Of a stretch of DNA of 64,000 nt, positions 45,340 to 57,379 are shown in pieces. The DNA is from Nelumbo lutea. Its lineage: Eukaryota; Streptophyta; Magnoliopsida; Proteales; Nelumbonaceae. Position 1 is the stretch's first letter, and every line of letters starts with the position of its first letter. The stretch lies in NCBI GenBank assembly GCA_022828595.1, contig JAKGHH010000002.1, positions 38,348,222-38,412,221 on the forward strand, given 5' to 3'. The position numbers and the translations under genes were made by a program. The notes under the pieces were generated by a model. That model was given only the letters and a program-made list of their open reading frames with translations, did not search any database and was not told the origin of the DNA.

Positions 45340-46198
45340 AAGTATCTGATTTTTGCTTGATTGGCTGTTTGAACCCCAAATTCACCCTAAACACTAGATC
45401 ATACCTTTTTGATCTCTCTCAAACATAAAAAATCCCAATTAACCCTTACTCACCCTCTCCATCATATTGCGATTCCATTTCGAACTTTCTCCTTGACCTC
45501 AATTCCCCCTTCAGATCAAATTTCCATATTACCCTTCACATCAAGTTACAAAAATACCCTTCAAACCAAATTACTGAAATACCCCCAAAACAAATTCTCA
45601 AAATCCTCTTTAGATCAAATTCCCAAAATACCCTTCAAAACAAATTCCCGAAATCTCCTTCATAGCAAATTCCCAAAATACCTTTCACACCAAATTGCCT
45701 AAATACCCTTCAAATCAAATTCCCAAAATACTCTTCACACCAAATTACCAAAATGCCCTCCAAAACAAATTCCTGAAATACCTTCATAACAAAGTACCAA
45801 AATACTCTTTAGAATGAATTCCCAAAATACCCTTCAAAACAAATTCCAAAAATCCCCTTCAAATCAAATTCCCAAAATACCCTTCACACCAGATTACCAA
45901 AATACCCTTCAAATAAAATTCCCAAGATACCCTCCATATTTTTTAAAATATCCCTCATCTTAATTACCATAAGTACCCCTCTTTTCAAAAAATACCCCTT
46001 AACAAAATGACCAAAATATCCTTCATACTTATTTTCACAAATATTCTTCATTCCCCAAATTCTCTATTCATAGAGCTCTCGGACAGGAAGGATTTTTCGA
46101 AGAGTTTTATTCTATCGAGCTAAAACAGGGGAGCGAAGAGGTGTAGAAGTCTCGAGAGAAATTGAAAACAAGAGAGGAAAAGTGGAGAAAGGGTTTCG

Positions 46199-46242
<44 letters not shown>

Positions 46243-47103
46243 TCAGAGAGACAAAGGGGGGAGAAGATTTCTGTTCCTTCTATTCTTGCTACCGAATACA
46301 TTGGCCGTCTCTGCCATCACCGCCGTCGATGTCCTATTGCCATTCGGATTCGAGTGCCGCTGCTAGTACCCTCGATCTGCCCCTTTGCCACAGCTAAGCT
46401 AAAGTTTCCACAGCACCAAAGATCCCAGTTTCATCAAGTTATTCAAACCTTCGCATTCGAGTTCGCTAGTTCTGTAGGTTCTTACAGCCGACTACCTCAT
46501 CTTCTATACCTCTGTTCGAAGTTGATTTAACAATTCAGAAGTAGCTCTTTTATTTATTTATTTGTTTGTTTGTTTCTTGTAGTTGATTATTGCTGGTTCA
46601 ATCTCTTATTTTTGTTTGGCATTTGAATTCGAGCACGAGAATGGTTGTGTTCTCTGGCATTAGAGGGGCTAGCATGCTTCCTTGCTCTTCAGGCCAGCCA
46701 ATTGAGTTCGAAGGTGGGGGTTCTAATAGAAAAGGGGTGAGAGAGCAATTTCTCACCCTTTTGTGCAGGCCCTGCGTCCAAAAAAAGTGGTTGATCTCGA
46801 AGGGAAGAAAGAAACATCTATGTACTTTAGAGCTGTCGAAGGAACTGGGTTCCCAATTCCAATCTAAATAAGGAAGGGAATTCGGTTTTCACACTGACCA
46901 AAGAGGGGTGCCTAACTCCTTCCCTCTCTCTTGACTTGTTCAGACTAGCCTTGTCCATGCAGAGAAGCATGGAGCCACCAACCTTCAACTAATTTTGATA
47001 AGTGCAAATCCCAGAGGGCATCACTCCCGGTTACGTATTTTGATGGGTGGCGACTCCATATGTTTGGCCATGAATTTGACAGTTGTTTTTTCTGATGTTC
47101 ACA
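45340..47103 (+). repeat. Solo LTR related to the LARD-like element
   Basis: Follows the same order as 41995-43933: a start with CCTAAACAC...GATCTCTCTCAAA similarity, a long minisatellite of CAAATTCCCAAAATACCC units (45530-46040), a GA run, GCTCTGATAGAAAAGGGGTG-like sequence, a CTAACTCCTTCCCTCTCTCT block, and an end of GATGTTCACA. No PBS follows and no second LTR of this sequence type is adjacent, so it is best read as a solo LTR of a diverged subfamily. The left border is approximate. Confidence 0.75.
46203..46238. repeat. (GA)n microsatellite in the solo LTR
   Basis: About 18 GA units, at the position equivalent to the shorter GA run at 43085-43105 in the right LTR of the large element. 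It inflates the local ORFs into Arg/Glu repeats. Confidence 0.95.
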
Positions 47104-48263
47104 ACAATTTTAATCTTAACATTTGTATAAACAAATTTAATCAATAGAAAATAAAAATGAAAATGTCATTTTTCCCCTATAAAACATGGGCACATTCTCT
47201 TACCAAATCAACAAAATGATATATAATAGACAGCACAAGTTAGGGTATATGTAACTTGTAAACATGGATCACACGAAGGAGAAAATCACCATCAAATTTT
47301 GTTTTATTAGAACTAAAAAGGAGAAAATCACCATAATTGTTGCCTCTTCTCATCTTAAGTTAGGGTAGACGTTATTTACACTTCAAATTTATTATTATCA
47401 AACAAAATATGTAGCTTAAAAAATGACACCTACTTGAAATGTGAAGACTGGATCACATGCACTTAACATCTTCTCTAACTAAGTTCTATTATAAGGGGAG
47501 GGCTTTCTTTTTTGAAAGCTTGATATAAAGTGCTCGGGGTATTTTTGGAATAAACAATCATGGGTCCATGCCCTTAAACATTTTCCACTTGGTTTAGGTG
47601 GTCATGTGACCATTTTCTGATGGTAATATAAGCAATTCTTAAAAGAAGGTCAACTAAAGAAATCCCTAAACTATGGGGGTGTTTTAATAAAACTCAAACT
47701 TTAAGGTAGGTTTTTATAAATAGATGAAACTAGAGGGGTGTCCTTCTTAGTATGCAGCTATGCATAGTTGTATACGAAATACAATGCACTAGTATTGGGC
47801 CCCCAACAACTTTCGTGGACAGTTAATGGGCCACCATTGGGCTTGACCCAACCGTGAAAACATATGTTAACGCTGTCACACACATACATGATATTAGGAT
47901 AGAGCAAGTACAATAGAAAGACATTTATCAAAAAAAAAGTACGATAGTAGGACTTGTGTTCGTAGGGTCTTAGCCGATTTCCGCAAGTCAATCTCAGAGT
48001 GAGAAAATTGTAGCTGAATAGTCAGTTCCTTTATGTTTCAACGTAGAATGTTTTTTGCATCCTTCTTGGGTTCTATGATTTTTTTTTTTTGAACTTCGTT
48101 GGGTGTGTTTTCCACTACCAATTTGAAAAAAGAGAGAAGTTGGGGCAAAATTGGCAAATTTTGTTTTGGTTCCAGAAGCTTGGATGCTTTTCTTCAGTTA
48201 TTCTTACATATGGAATGCTCCCATCTCATGCAGGTCTGGATTTCTCTGGAGCTATTTTAAAGA
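47104..48263. other. Upstream region of the PPR gene
   Basis: No gene or repeat recognised. It must contain the promoter and 5' UTR of the PPR gene if that gene is transcribed. No single TATA box stood out. Confidence 0.5.
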
Positions 48264-49637
48264 ATGGTCTGTAGACTTTCGACTCGCTTACTAAATATCT
48301 GCATAACTTCTTTGTGTAAAGCGTGGCAGTTAGAAAAGGCGGAAGTGGCTTTAATTGATGGTATACGACTAGGGTATCTCCCAGATGTGGTAACTTATAA
48401 TACATTGATTGCTGCCTATTGTCGATTAGTTGGAGTTCATGAAGCATACACAGTTCTTCGTAGAATGAGGGAAGCTGGGATAAACCCAGATGTCATTACT
48501 TACAATGCTTTGATTGCGGGTGCTGCTAGGTATCGCTTACTACCACTATGTCTCGACCTGTTCGAAGAAATGCTTCAAAATGACATCATTCCTGATGTAT
48601 GGAGTTACAATACTTTGATGAACTGTTTCTTTAAATCTGGACAGCCGGTGGAAGCTAACAGAATCTTCTGCGATATGATCCTAAGCAATGTTTCTCCATC
48701 TCCAACTACATATAACACCATGATTGATGGCCTATGTAAAACAGGTTATACTGTTAATATCCTTCAGTTATTCAGGAGCTTACAACGGCATGGATTTCTT
48801 CCCCAGTTAGTAACATACAATATACTTATTAATGGACTTTGCAAATCGGGTAAGTTAGGGGAAACGAGAATGATCCTGAAGGAGCTTGGCGAATCTGGTC
48901 ATGTCCCAAATGCCATAACTTACACTATTGTTATGAGCTGTTGCTATAGACATGGGAAATTCGAACAGGGGTTTGAGATTTTCTCAGAGATGAAGAGTGA
49001 AGGTTATACTTTTGATTCTTTTGCATATTGTACAGTAATCAGTGCTTTAGCTAAGATGGGTAAGCCAAAAGAGGCTAATGATTGCATAGAAGAAATGTTG
49101 AGGACTGGCTTTGGGCTTGATATAGTGTCCTATAATACTCTGATTAATTTGTACTGTAAAGAGGGCAAGCTGGAAGCTGCATTTCAGTTGTTGTATGAGA
49201 TAGAAAAATGTGGGATGCAAAGTGATGAATACACTCACACAATCCTAGTTGATGGATTATGCAAGATAGGTGACATTGATGGGGCCCAACGTCACTTGGA
49301 GTATATGAAGAGGATGGGATTTGAATCAAACTTGGTGGCATGTAACTGCTTGATTCATGGGTTATGTAAGGTGGGTAAGGTGGATTATGCAATGAAGGTA
49401 TTTGAAAATATGGAGCTAAAGGATTCTTTTACCTACGATTCCCTAGTTCATGGTCTTTGCAAGGCAAGGAAGTTCCTTTTAGCATCCAAGCTCCTGCTTT
49501 CTTGCCTGAGAAAAGGTATGAAAGTTCTTAGTTCTACCAAACGGGCTGTTATTGCTGGTCTTCGTTCTTCAGGACTTAGAAGGGAGGCAAAAGAGCTCCG
49601 GTCAGCAATTTGGATGGCTAGGATTTTACATTGGTGA
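48264..49637 (+). CDS. P-class pentatricopeptide repeat protein, 457 aa
   Basis: Predicted RNA-binding helical-repeat protein; such proteins usually act in mitochondria or plastids in RNA processing, stability or translation. The uninterrupted frame has about 11-12 tandem 35-residue repeats from near residue 7 to residue 430, each with a TYNTLI-like first helix (TYNTLIAAYC, TYNALIAGA, SYNTLMNCF, TYNTMIDGLC, TYNILINGLC, SYNTLINLYC, THTILVDGLC, TYDSLVHGLC). No E, DYW or SMR domain follows, so it is P class. Gene organisation and sequence resemble Arabidopsis At5g46680 (about 450 aa), from memory. The ATG at 48264 fits that length; an obvious transit peptide is not visible. Its broken copies are at 9530-9859 and 18542-19880. 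It is the only intact host gene here. Confidence 0.92.
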   Translation: MVCRLSTRLLNICITSLCKAWQLEKAEVALIDGIRLGYLPDVVTYNTLIAAYCRLVGVHEAYTVLRRMREAGINPDVITYNALIAGAARYRLLPLCLDLFEEMLQNDIIPDVWSYNTLMNCFFKSGQPVEANRIFCDMILSNVSPSPTTYNTMIDGLCKTGYTVNILQLFRSLQRHGFLPQLVTYNILINGLCKSGKLGETRMILKELGESGHVPNAITYTIVMSCCYRHGKFEQGFEIFSEMKSEGYTFDSFAYCTVISALAKMGKPKEANDCIEEMLRTGFGLDIVSYNTLINLYCKEGKLEAAFQLLYEIEKCGMQSDEYTHTILVDGLCKIGDIDGAQRHLEYMKRMGFESNLVACNCLIHGLCKVGKVDYAMKVFENMELKDSFTYDSLVHGLCKARKFLLASKLLLSCLRKGMKVLSSTKRAVIAGLRSSGLRREAKELRSAIWMARILHW

Positions 49638-51268
49638 GATAGGTTATAGTGCAAACAAGGGGGTGGCAAAAGGGTATATTGGGTAGACTCGGCAATATTA
49701 CATGAAAGTCATTAGAGGACTGAATAATCTCAGTATATTCCATTTAGCTTCTTTATTGCAATGGTTGATCAATGAAGTTGCTTTAAGTTGATGGAGATGC
49801 AACTGAACTCCATTAAAATGGATTAAATGGCTAATCAAGTTTCTCTAACTCTCCATATGATGTGGATGCTCTTCTGGAGTTTACTGCTGTTGTAATGTAA
49901 GAAATTCATTCTTTTGAACCGATATGCATTGCTGTCTGGAAACATTTAATATTAATCTTTGTTATCATTTTGACATGCCAGTTGATTGTTTCAGAGCACT
50001 AAGGACCTGACTTTCCTTTTGCTTGTTCTCAAAGAGAAATTTGTGTCAAATCTTCTCCATGTGAGTATTGCTTTGACCTCAACCTAAAGTATTATTTTGT
50101 GATTTTATATTTTCTAATCCATTATTTTGGGCTCAATAAAAAGGGATAAACCTTGCAAATACACAGTACAAAACATACACATGAAAAAACCATAAAAAGT
50201 AGAGTATTCAATTTTTCTTTTTGTTCATGCATGGTTTGTTTGTTTCTGTATTGATGAGAGACTACTTAAAAAATATGTATGACAATGACTACAAATTCTT
50301 CCAGTGGTGAAGGTTATATTACATCTGTCTGCAATTGACTCTATGGATGAAAAGCAAGAATAAAAACTTGCTACCTCTTATTCTATTTTTATTTTCACCA
50401 ATAAAATATGCACATCCTTACTGCTTATCTAGTTACTGCCATGTGAAATAATAACAGAGATAACAGATGATAACAGATGAAGTACAAATGAAATAATAAC
50501 AGAGATTACAGATGAAATAATAAATAATTACAGAGGTTTTATTAAATAAAAGATGAAGTACATGAGAAAGAGAAGATAGCAGAGATTTTTCCATAATCCA
50601 CGTCAAATTTTAAGCCACCATTCGTTGTCGCTTGCACCAAGTGATATTGGTCATTAGAGGCAGCAATGTTTCAATCTTAAAGTGCCCTAGATGAAGGTCA
50701 GTGGTTGCATGTGGACTTATATGCTGAAACTTGTTCCATGAATGAAGGATATAGAGAGGAGCACACAGTCTTTTCAGTTCAGGCCCATACTTATGACACC
50801 GTATGGCATATTCCTAGGTCATTTGAATCCTTTTCTGTAAGATTTGTATAGAAGTTGGATGCTGTAGCTGTATGATAGCAATACAAGGGCGTGTAATTAT
50901 TAGTTGAGTTGGCAGCGTCTCGAAGGATTTTTTTTTTATAAGAACAGTCTCAAAAGATATTGGACCTTTTACTTCTGGTTGCCATTTTTCTGCAGTCATG
51001 TTGTTTGGTGTTCTAGGTATGAAGTTTAGAGCCATATCTGAACTGGGTAACAGAATTTGAAAAATCTCCTAGTGGTTGGTCATGCCTATTAAGAAGGAAG
51101 TTGCTTAATATCTAGAGACTGGAAGATGGTATATCATTTATTCTTTTTATCAGCAACAGTAATAAGCAGTTTTATTTTAATGTAGAAAAATCTGAGAACC
51201 AGGAACCTCGATACCTTAAGTGTTTAGATCAAAGGGAAAATGTCTTGACTCTTGAATGACTACCATAG
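49638..51268. other. 3' flank of the PPR gene
   Basis: No gene recognised. Short direct repeats of AATAATAACAGAGAT(A/T)ACAGATG occur at about 50447-50520. The 3' UTR and polyadenylation site are presumably in the first few hundred bases. Confidence 0.55.
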
Positions 51269-51311
51269 TTGTCAAGGCGACGCCTAGGCAATAAGGCACC
51301 CTTTGAGGCTC
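51269..51311. repeat. GCCTAGGC-type repeat fragment, LINE target
   Basis: GGCGACGCCTAGGCAA and GAGGCTCGCCTCGCC words resemble 54003-54090 and 54672-54735 on the other side of the LINE. It is probably one end of a dispersed repeat into which the LINE inserted. Confidence 0.4.
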
Positions 51312-53828
51312 GCCTCGCCTTTTTTTTTGATAAATAACATCAATTCCATTAAAATAATGAATAGATACAAGAAGATCCCCTTAGAGGCGCGAGGAGCAGC
51401 CTCTCCAAACAGCAAATACACAAACTACAACAGAGAAAATATGAATGTTGAAATTAAAACAATAGTTACAATTGTGCCCAGGACAATGTTTCCCTATTTA
51501 CCCCTTGTTTTGCCTAGACATCAGCAAAAGCATTAGCTGATCTCCCAACCCATTGTACTGTTATAGACATATTTCTTGTCAGCCATTTGAATTTCTTTAA
51601 CTCATTTTTGTAGCCCCAAGTGACATCCTCCGGATTATTTAACCAGTCCACCACTGTCTTAGAGTCTCCTTCAATCAGAAGCTGCTCCACGCCCACTTCT
51701 TTTGCAAGAAGTATTCCTTGTATTGCAGCTAGCAGTTATGCCCGGATAGAGTTCCCAACTCCTAAAGGGCCAGAGTAGATTAAGACAACCTCTCCAGGCT
51801 CATTCCTCAGTACACCTCCCATCCCAGAGGGACCCGGGTTACCCTGGCTACTCCCATCAAAATTCAGCTTCAAAGAACCAAGAGGAGGGACCCAGCTAGT
51901 CACTGCCTTTCCCTTGTAGGAGGAACAGCTTTCTACCAACTTCCAATCCTTCCAACAATCAGTAAAAGTAAAATGGTTAAATAATTCTAGAGTCTTTAAC
52001 TAATGTAAAGACTTGGACAAAATGCAGTTCTTTAAGGTTTGATTGCTTCTTCCTTTTTCTTGGAAGATTCTGACATTCATTTCTTCCCATACTGTCCATA
52101 ACAATGCTGCTCGTGAGCATCTCCACATTTTCCTTCATCTTTTATGAGGCCAAGAGAAGAAAGAAGGGTTAAAGATTGTACTTACTTCTGCTGGCATATC
52201 CCAACTAGACCCAAACAAAGATAGAAGCCAAGCCCAAAGCTTTGCAGTGACACTACAAGATAAAAATAGATGATTACAATCCTCACCATGAGATCTACAA
52301 AGAATGCACCAGTTTAGTGAAATACAAAGGACGGGTCTTCTCTTTTGTAGGTTGTCCATCGTGTTTACTTTACCATGCCACACTTCCCAGCACAAAGCCA
52401 TAACCTTGGGGGGACCAGCCTACACCAGACTTCTTTGGAAGGGAAACTGTAATGAGAGGGAGATTGGCAGAGGAACTTGAAAAAGGAGCTACAAGAAAAA
52501 GACCCTTTGGGGTGAATGGCCCAAATCCTTTTATTAGGTTTCGAGGGATCCAACCAAACCTTATCAAGGAGACACAAAAGAGTAGACAAACACTCAATTT
52601 CCTCATCCCTTAATCCTCTACGGAAACCAAAATCCCAAGACAAAGCTGGTAAGATTATATTTGACGGAAGGAATTTTGAGATCACCTCATTTTTATACAA
52701 GGAAACAGAGTACAATGAAGGAAAAAAGGTCTTTCAAAGGGAGATCTCCAACCCAAATGTCCTCCCAAAACCGAATAGAATTACCTGAACAAGCATCATA
52801 CCTGACACAACTAAGGAACTGTGGAAGAATTTTGTGAATTGCTTTCCAAGGTGTGGCTAGGTTAACCCTCCTTGATGCACCAGCATCCCAACCACTCTTT
52901 GAACATTGATGAATACTCTTCACTACTTCGTGCTAGAGTCTATCCCGCTCCAAAGGCCATCTCCACAACCACTTCCCTAACAGAGTTGAGTTCTTTTTAA
53001 GCACATCCTGAGCCCTAATCCTCCCTCCTCTTTGCTTCTACCCACAACCCCCCCCCCCCCCCCCACTTGATTAAATGGTCTTTTTTACCTTCTCTCAGTT
53101 CCCACAGAAAATCTCTCATCATTTTTTCCAACTTCTTTGCTTCCCTAGACGGTATCCTAAAGACAGAGAGATAATAGGTAGGTAGATTCATGAGGGTAGT
53201 TTTTATCAAAGTGATCCTCCCACCCAAAGAGATATAACTTTTCTTCCAAACAGCTAGTTTCTTTTCTAACTTCTCAAAGACTGGGGTCCAGAACCTACTC
53301 TCCCTAGGGTTTGCTCCCAATGGAAGCCCTAAGTAAGACAAAGGCCAGGAGGAAATGGAGCACTCAAGACAGCCTTCAATCGCCTCAACCTCCTCAAAAA
53401 CTAAATTTACTCTGACTATGCAACTTTTTCCTAGATTGATTTTCAAATTAGAGACTCCTTCAAAAACTGTAATCAATTCTTTCAAAATTTCCACCTTCTC
53501 ACCGAAACCTCCCTCACAGAAGATCATCAGTTATCTGCAAACTGAAGGTGAGTGATTGGAATTCGGTTTGTGCCTACTCTCCAACCCCTTATCACATTTT
53601 CCCATCAGCCCTAGTGATAATTTGACTAAACACATCAGCTACCAAGGTAAAGAGGAAGGGTGAAAGTGGGTCCCCTTGTTTGATTCCCCTACTAGCCGGA
53701 AAAAAAATCCCTTACCACTCTGTTTACTAAGATGGAATAGTGACAAGAGCTAACACAACCAGTCATCCAACTACACCATCTTTCCCCAAACCCACACTTC
53801 CTCAAAACCTCTAATTGCCAAGCAGTTT
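51312..53828 (-). pseudogene. 5'-truncated L1-type LINE (RT, zf-RVT, RNase H)
   Basis: Read on the minus strand it begins inside the reverse transcriptase at about 53828: GDPLSPFLFTLVADVFSQII, a degraded YADD region, then NLKINLGKSCIVRVNL, LSYLGLPLGANPRES, GRITLIKTTLMNLPTYYLSV. The zinc-binding zf-RVT part follows (CILCRSHGEDCNHLFLSC) and then an RNase H of the RVT_3 type: LKLNFDGSSQGNPGPSGMGG, a stop, LLIEGDSKTVVDWL. It ends in a T run on the plus strand near 51320, the LINE poly(A) tail. Several stops and frame shifts, including a 17-C run at 53048-53064, make it dead. Truncation at the 5' end is usual for LINE retrotransposition. Confidence 0.9.
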
Positions 53829-55394
53829 TGTACTTTTTATTATAAAATACTTTTTTATTCTTTATTTTTTGACATTATTAGGGCTAGCAATTTTGACCCT
53901 AACCCTTTTGACCCACTCAACCCACTCGCTTCAAGACCCACCCATACCGACCCATTTCACAAGTGGGTCATATGGGTCAAGTGATCCATTAGGGCAGTGA
54001 TTTAAAAGGCATGCCTAGGCACACATGCAAGGAACATTTTAGGGTAGGTGCCTCACCTAGGTCCTAGGCACAACCCTTTCAAAAGGCGCACGCTTGGTGC
54101 ATCTTGCACCTCAGCCCAGGCATGCACCTTTTGAAAATTTGATGCTTTTTTGCTTTTTTTGAGTCTAGGAGATGGGCTAGGGATTCCCCCTATATGGTAA
54201 TGTTGTCCATTCATTCATCATAATAAAATATCTTCTTAAAAAGCAATTAAAACCATAAAATCATTATTTTTTATGTGAAAACTAAGAATTTAAGACCGCA
54301 ACATGGACTTGTTTGGGCTTGCCTCAAGGGGCGTGGCACAAAGGCGGCTCATAGAGTTAGGAATGTAATATGTCACATTAGCTACTTGAAGTAATGTAAT
54401 TGAGAAAAAAAGAGATTGTGGGTTTTATATGCTTGAAAATGTTTTATATGTTTGATTTTATTTTTAAATTTTCATTTGAATATGCTTTACATGTTATGTT
54501 TATGCATTTTAATTTTAGATAATAGGTTTTTTTAAAACGTTTATTTTAAAATTTAAGTTTATATTTTTATTAATATTATGTTTTATAATTTTTTGATTTT
54601 GATTTTTTTTTGAATTTTTTGGCATTTATTTTTGATTTTTTTTTATTTTTTAGCTTTTTTTTTTTAATTTTGTGCCTTGCTTAAAAGGGCGTGCACTTCG
54701 CCTTGCGCCTCAGGCGCAAATTGACCCCTGCGCCTTCGACTAACAGAGTTCTCAGTTTTTTCTCAGTTCTCTGTTCCACCATTGAAGTTGTTAGGGTCGA
54801 CCGGTCGAAAGCTATTATTTCTTGGAATCTTTTCCACCATTGAAGATACATAAGTTTCTTCTCTCAGTTCTTGTTCCACCAGCACCAAATCGAGGGCAGG
54901 GTCAAAAGCTGCTAGGGTTTCAATGCCGCTGTTTCGCCATTGAAGCTGTTAGGGTCAGTTTTTTCTCAGTTCTATCAACTCTCTGTCTGTTCTGCCTTTG
55001 AAGCAAGTTTCTTCTCTTAGCTTCAATGTCGCTGTTTCTCTCCGTGCCACTGTTCTATTGCTGCTGTTTCTCAGAGTTCTCAAGTCGCATGTAGGTTGGA
55101 GCTTTGGATAGGTAAACCTTTGGGCATAGCTCATCTTCTTTAATTGGTTTGCTTGTTGTATCGTAGGTTCAAGTTTCATATAAGTTCATTCGACATTTTG
55201 TTCATGATATACAATACCAAAGTTATTTTTAGTTCATTTTATTAATGATCTATAATATTTCAATCATTTTAGTTTAATTTGTTAATGTTGTTCAATATCC
55301 AATTGCAATCCATATTCAACTGGAATCCGAATATTAACAAATAAAATTTGGATCAGGTATATCTGATTTGATCCAATCCATTTGCATCCCTAAG
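53829..55394. repeat. Composite repeat region with GGGTCA and GCCTAGGC motifs
   Basis: 53878-54000 is rich in TGACCC/GGGTCA words like those of the 1-kb repeat. 54003-54735 begins AAAGGCATGCCTAGGC and ends with CGCCTTGCGCCTCAGGCG, around a T-rich centre. 54740-55000 has repeated TTCTCAGTTCT and CCACCATTGAAG. The region ends with a GGATCAGG...GATCCAATCC block at 55348-55390 like a MITE terminus. Exact element borders could not be set and no gene is seen. Confidence 0.45.
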
Positions 55395-56149
55395 GATATC
55401 TTCTAAGGGGTGTTTGCCAACATGTATGGTTTTGTTTTTCAAACAAAAACAAATGCCACATAAGATAATCATATCGTTTTTGTTGATGTGGCAGCTGCTT
55501 TTGAATTCTAAAACAATAACATACATGTTAGCAGACACCCTCCTAGTGGAGGCGATGTCTGTATATCCATGTGACTAACTCAAAACCTTTTCATATTAAG
55601 GAGGTTGTCAATAAAATGAAATTTCTGGAAAAGAGGATTCAGTCATACTAATTGCAATTTGCTTCCTGAAGTTTTAAAACTAAAAGCTCAAGGTTTGGTC
55701 TTATTCATTTATTTTGAGGGAGCTCAAAATTAGCATCACCAAGCAGGTAAAATTAAGTCCCTTGGCATTCAAGCTCTTCCTTGTTTCTAACATCTGTAAC
55801 TCTTATAAAATAAGTTCATTATCAATCATCAGTCATTTTACCAAAAATGTTTGACATGAAAATTTTCACGAAGTTTATAACATTAGATAGGACTGCATGG
55901 ATAATGATTATTAAGTGCACTTAAAGGTTACAGCCTGATATGAAGTGTCATCAAATAACCATATCTAGCATTATGTGTTGTTTTGCCCTCCCACATTTTT
56001 TGTAAAATAATTTGCTTTCTATCTGACAATTTATTCAATACAAGCCAAGACAAAACACAAGTGAAAAAACAGAGATTATGAAATTTCCTAACTAGCAAGA
56101 AGCTTCCACTGAACAACTGTCATATACCATCATTCCCCCCACAGATTTC
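55395..56149. other. Intergenic, no gene recognised
   Basis: AT-rich single-copy-looking sequence with no supported feature. Confidence 0.5.
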
Positions 56150-56225
56150 TTGTTTTTTTATTTTTTTTGATAGTTAACTGGAAAGTTTTATTAAGACCCA
56201 ACTAGACAGCAGGCCAATAGTTACA
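56150..56225 (-). mobile_element. Short LINE 3'-end remnant
   Basis: TTTTTTTTGATAGTTAACTG followed by GAAAGTTTTATTAAGACCC resembles the reverse complement of a plant LINE 3' end, with the poly(A) tail on the minus strand; compare the tail at 51315-51350. No coding part remains. Confidence 0.35.
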
Positions 56226-56747
56226 AACATAAATCCCTGTAGGTTCTGTGACTTGTGTCAATGGGTAAGGTAATACAGCTGAAAATATTCATAAATATTC
56301 AAAGTATAAATTAAAAGTACCTGAACAGGCAATGGTGATATAATCAACATCAAAAATCAAGTTCGAATTCCTATTAGGAAACTTTAATGAGATTTCACCA
56401 AGAAAGGCAGAATATAGTTCAAAAACTTAAGTTAAATCCAATAATTAAAATCTCAGTAGACATAAGCACAATCGATTACATTTCTTAAGGAAAAAATAAT
56501 AATTAAAAGCTCATGCTTTGTATTTTCTAAAACTTACAGTTTCTTATAAACCTTTTAATCTCAAATATACTGAAAGGTATTCAGAATTACTTAGACTTTG
56601 TGAAGAAAGAAAAAGAAACAACTTAAATTATCAAAAGAAAAAGAAAAAGAAAAAGAAAAAGAAAAAGAAACTACTTAGGAGCTTGAGGTAACTCATTACT
56701 TGTGACTGAATATCTGAGCTGCACAACAAAGGGATGGTCTATTTTTT
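56226..56747. other. Intergenic, with (AAAAAG)n at 56634-56670
   Basis: No gene. A six-base AAAAAG repeat is the only clear structure. Confidence 0.6.
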
Positions 56748-56936
56748 TCAAAATATCCCAAACACATCAGAAAAATCAAATTCAACATAATCAGAGGGAA
56801 TAGAATCAGGAATTTGCACAGGAAGAAGCAACCGGTTCTGGAAGGGCTTGCACATATGGGTCCTAGCCAAACCATATAATTGAGAGGAAATCATCTTGCC
56901 AATGCTTAATGGCTTATATAGCAGATGATTGCAGAT
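56748..56936 (-). other. Possible terminal exon of an unknown host gene
   Basis: On the minus strand an uninterrupted stretch reads SQLYGLARTHMCKPFQ, NRLLLPVQIPDSIPSDYVEF and DFSDVFGIF before a stop. Its composition looks protein-coding and not low-complexity, but I cannot name a family. It is bounded on its 5' side by the Tourist-like element at 56940. A second coding-like block, IPQDPILYMNFKLFKAIVRS, preceded by an AG acceptor, lies at about 57379-57262 on the same strand. Stops near the junction argue for a degraded gene. Confidence 0.3.
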
Positions 56937-56939
56937 TAA

Positions 56940-57255
56940 GGGCCCATTTGGCACACCTTTCCGTGCTGTCTGTTGGTTATTTACAAGCCCGGCAGACCGC
57001 GATTCGAACATTTCTCGTTTGGTTCACGGTAGATCTAGCCGCCAAATGCCGATGTGCCGAAAAGACGCGAGAAGCCCAAAACGGGTGATTTTCGAGAAGC
57101 TCCAAATGGAGCTTTTGCGTTTTTTTTCCTATTTGTCTTTGCGCTGAAAGACACGCCTTAACCAAACGAGCTCCAGGCTGCTCAGATCTCAACACAAAAG
57201 CTCAATGCGTCTTTTGGCTGTCAGATCTTCCCAAAAAGACTTGCCAGATGGCCCC
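56940..57255. mobile_element. Tourist-like MITE, 316 bp
   Basis: The left end is GGGCCCATTTGGCA; the right end read inward is GGGGCCATCTGGCA, giving terminal inverted repeats of 14 bp with two mismatches. TAA flanks both sides (56937-56939 and 57256-57258), the 3-bp duplication typical of PIF/Harbinger-Tourist elements. It has no transposase. Confidence 0.65.
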
Positions 57256-57261
57256 TAAGTC

Positions 57262-57379
57262 GGTGCTATAGTCGGGCCCCCCCAAGAGATCCAAGTAAGC
57301 TAACTGATGAAGAAGGGCTTCTAACAATGGCCTTAAACAACTTGAAGTTCATGTACAGGATAGGGTCCTGAGGAATCTT
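57262..57379 (-). other. Coding-like block of unknown gene
   Basis: After an AG acceptor-like site the minus strand reads IPQDPILYMNFKLFKAIVRS then PSSSVSLLGSLGG before a stop. It could be an exon of the same unknown gene as 56748-56936, split by the MITE. I do not recognise the family, and it may be chance. Confidence 0.25.

Noticed and set aside
46107..46530. Arg/Glu repeat ORFs near 46.2 kb
   Set aside because: Produced by the (GA)n run inside a solo LTR.
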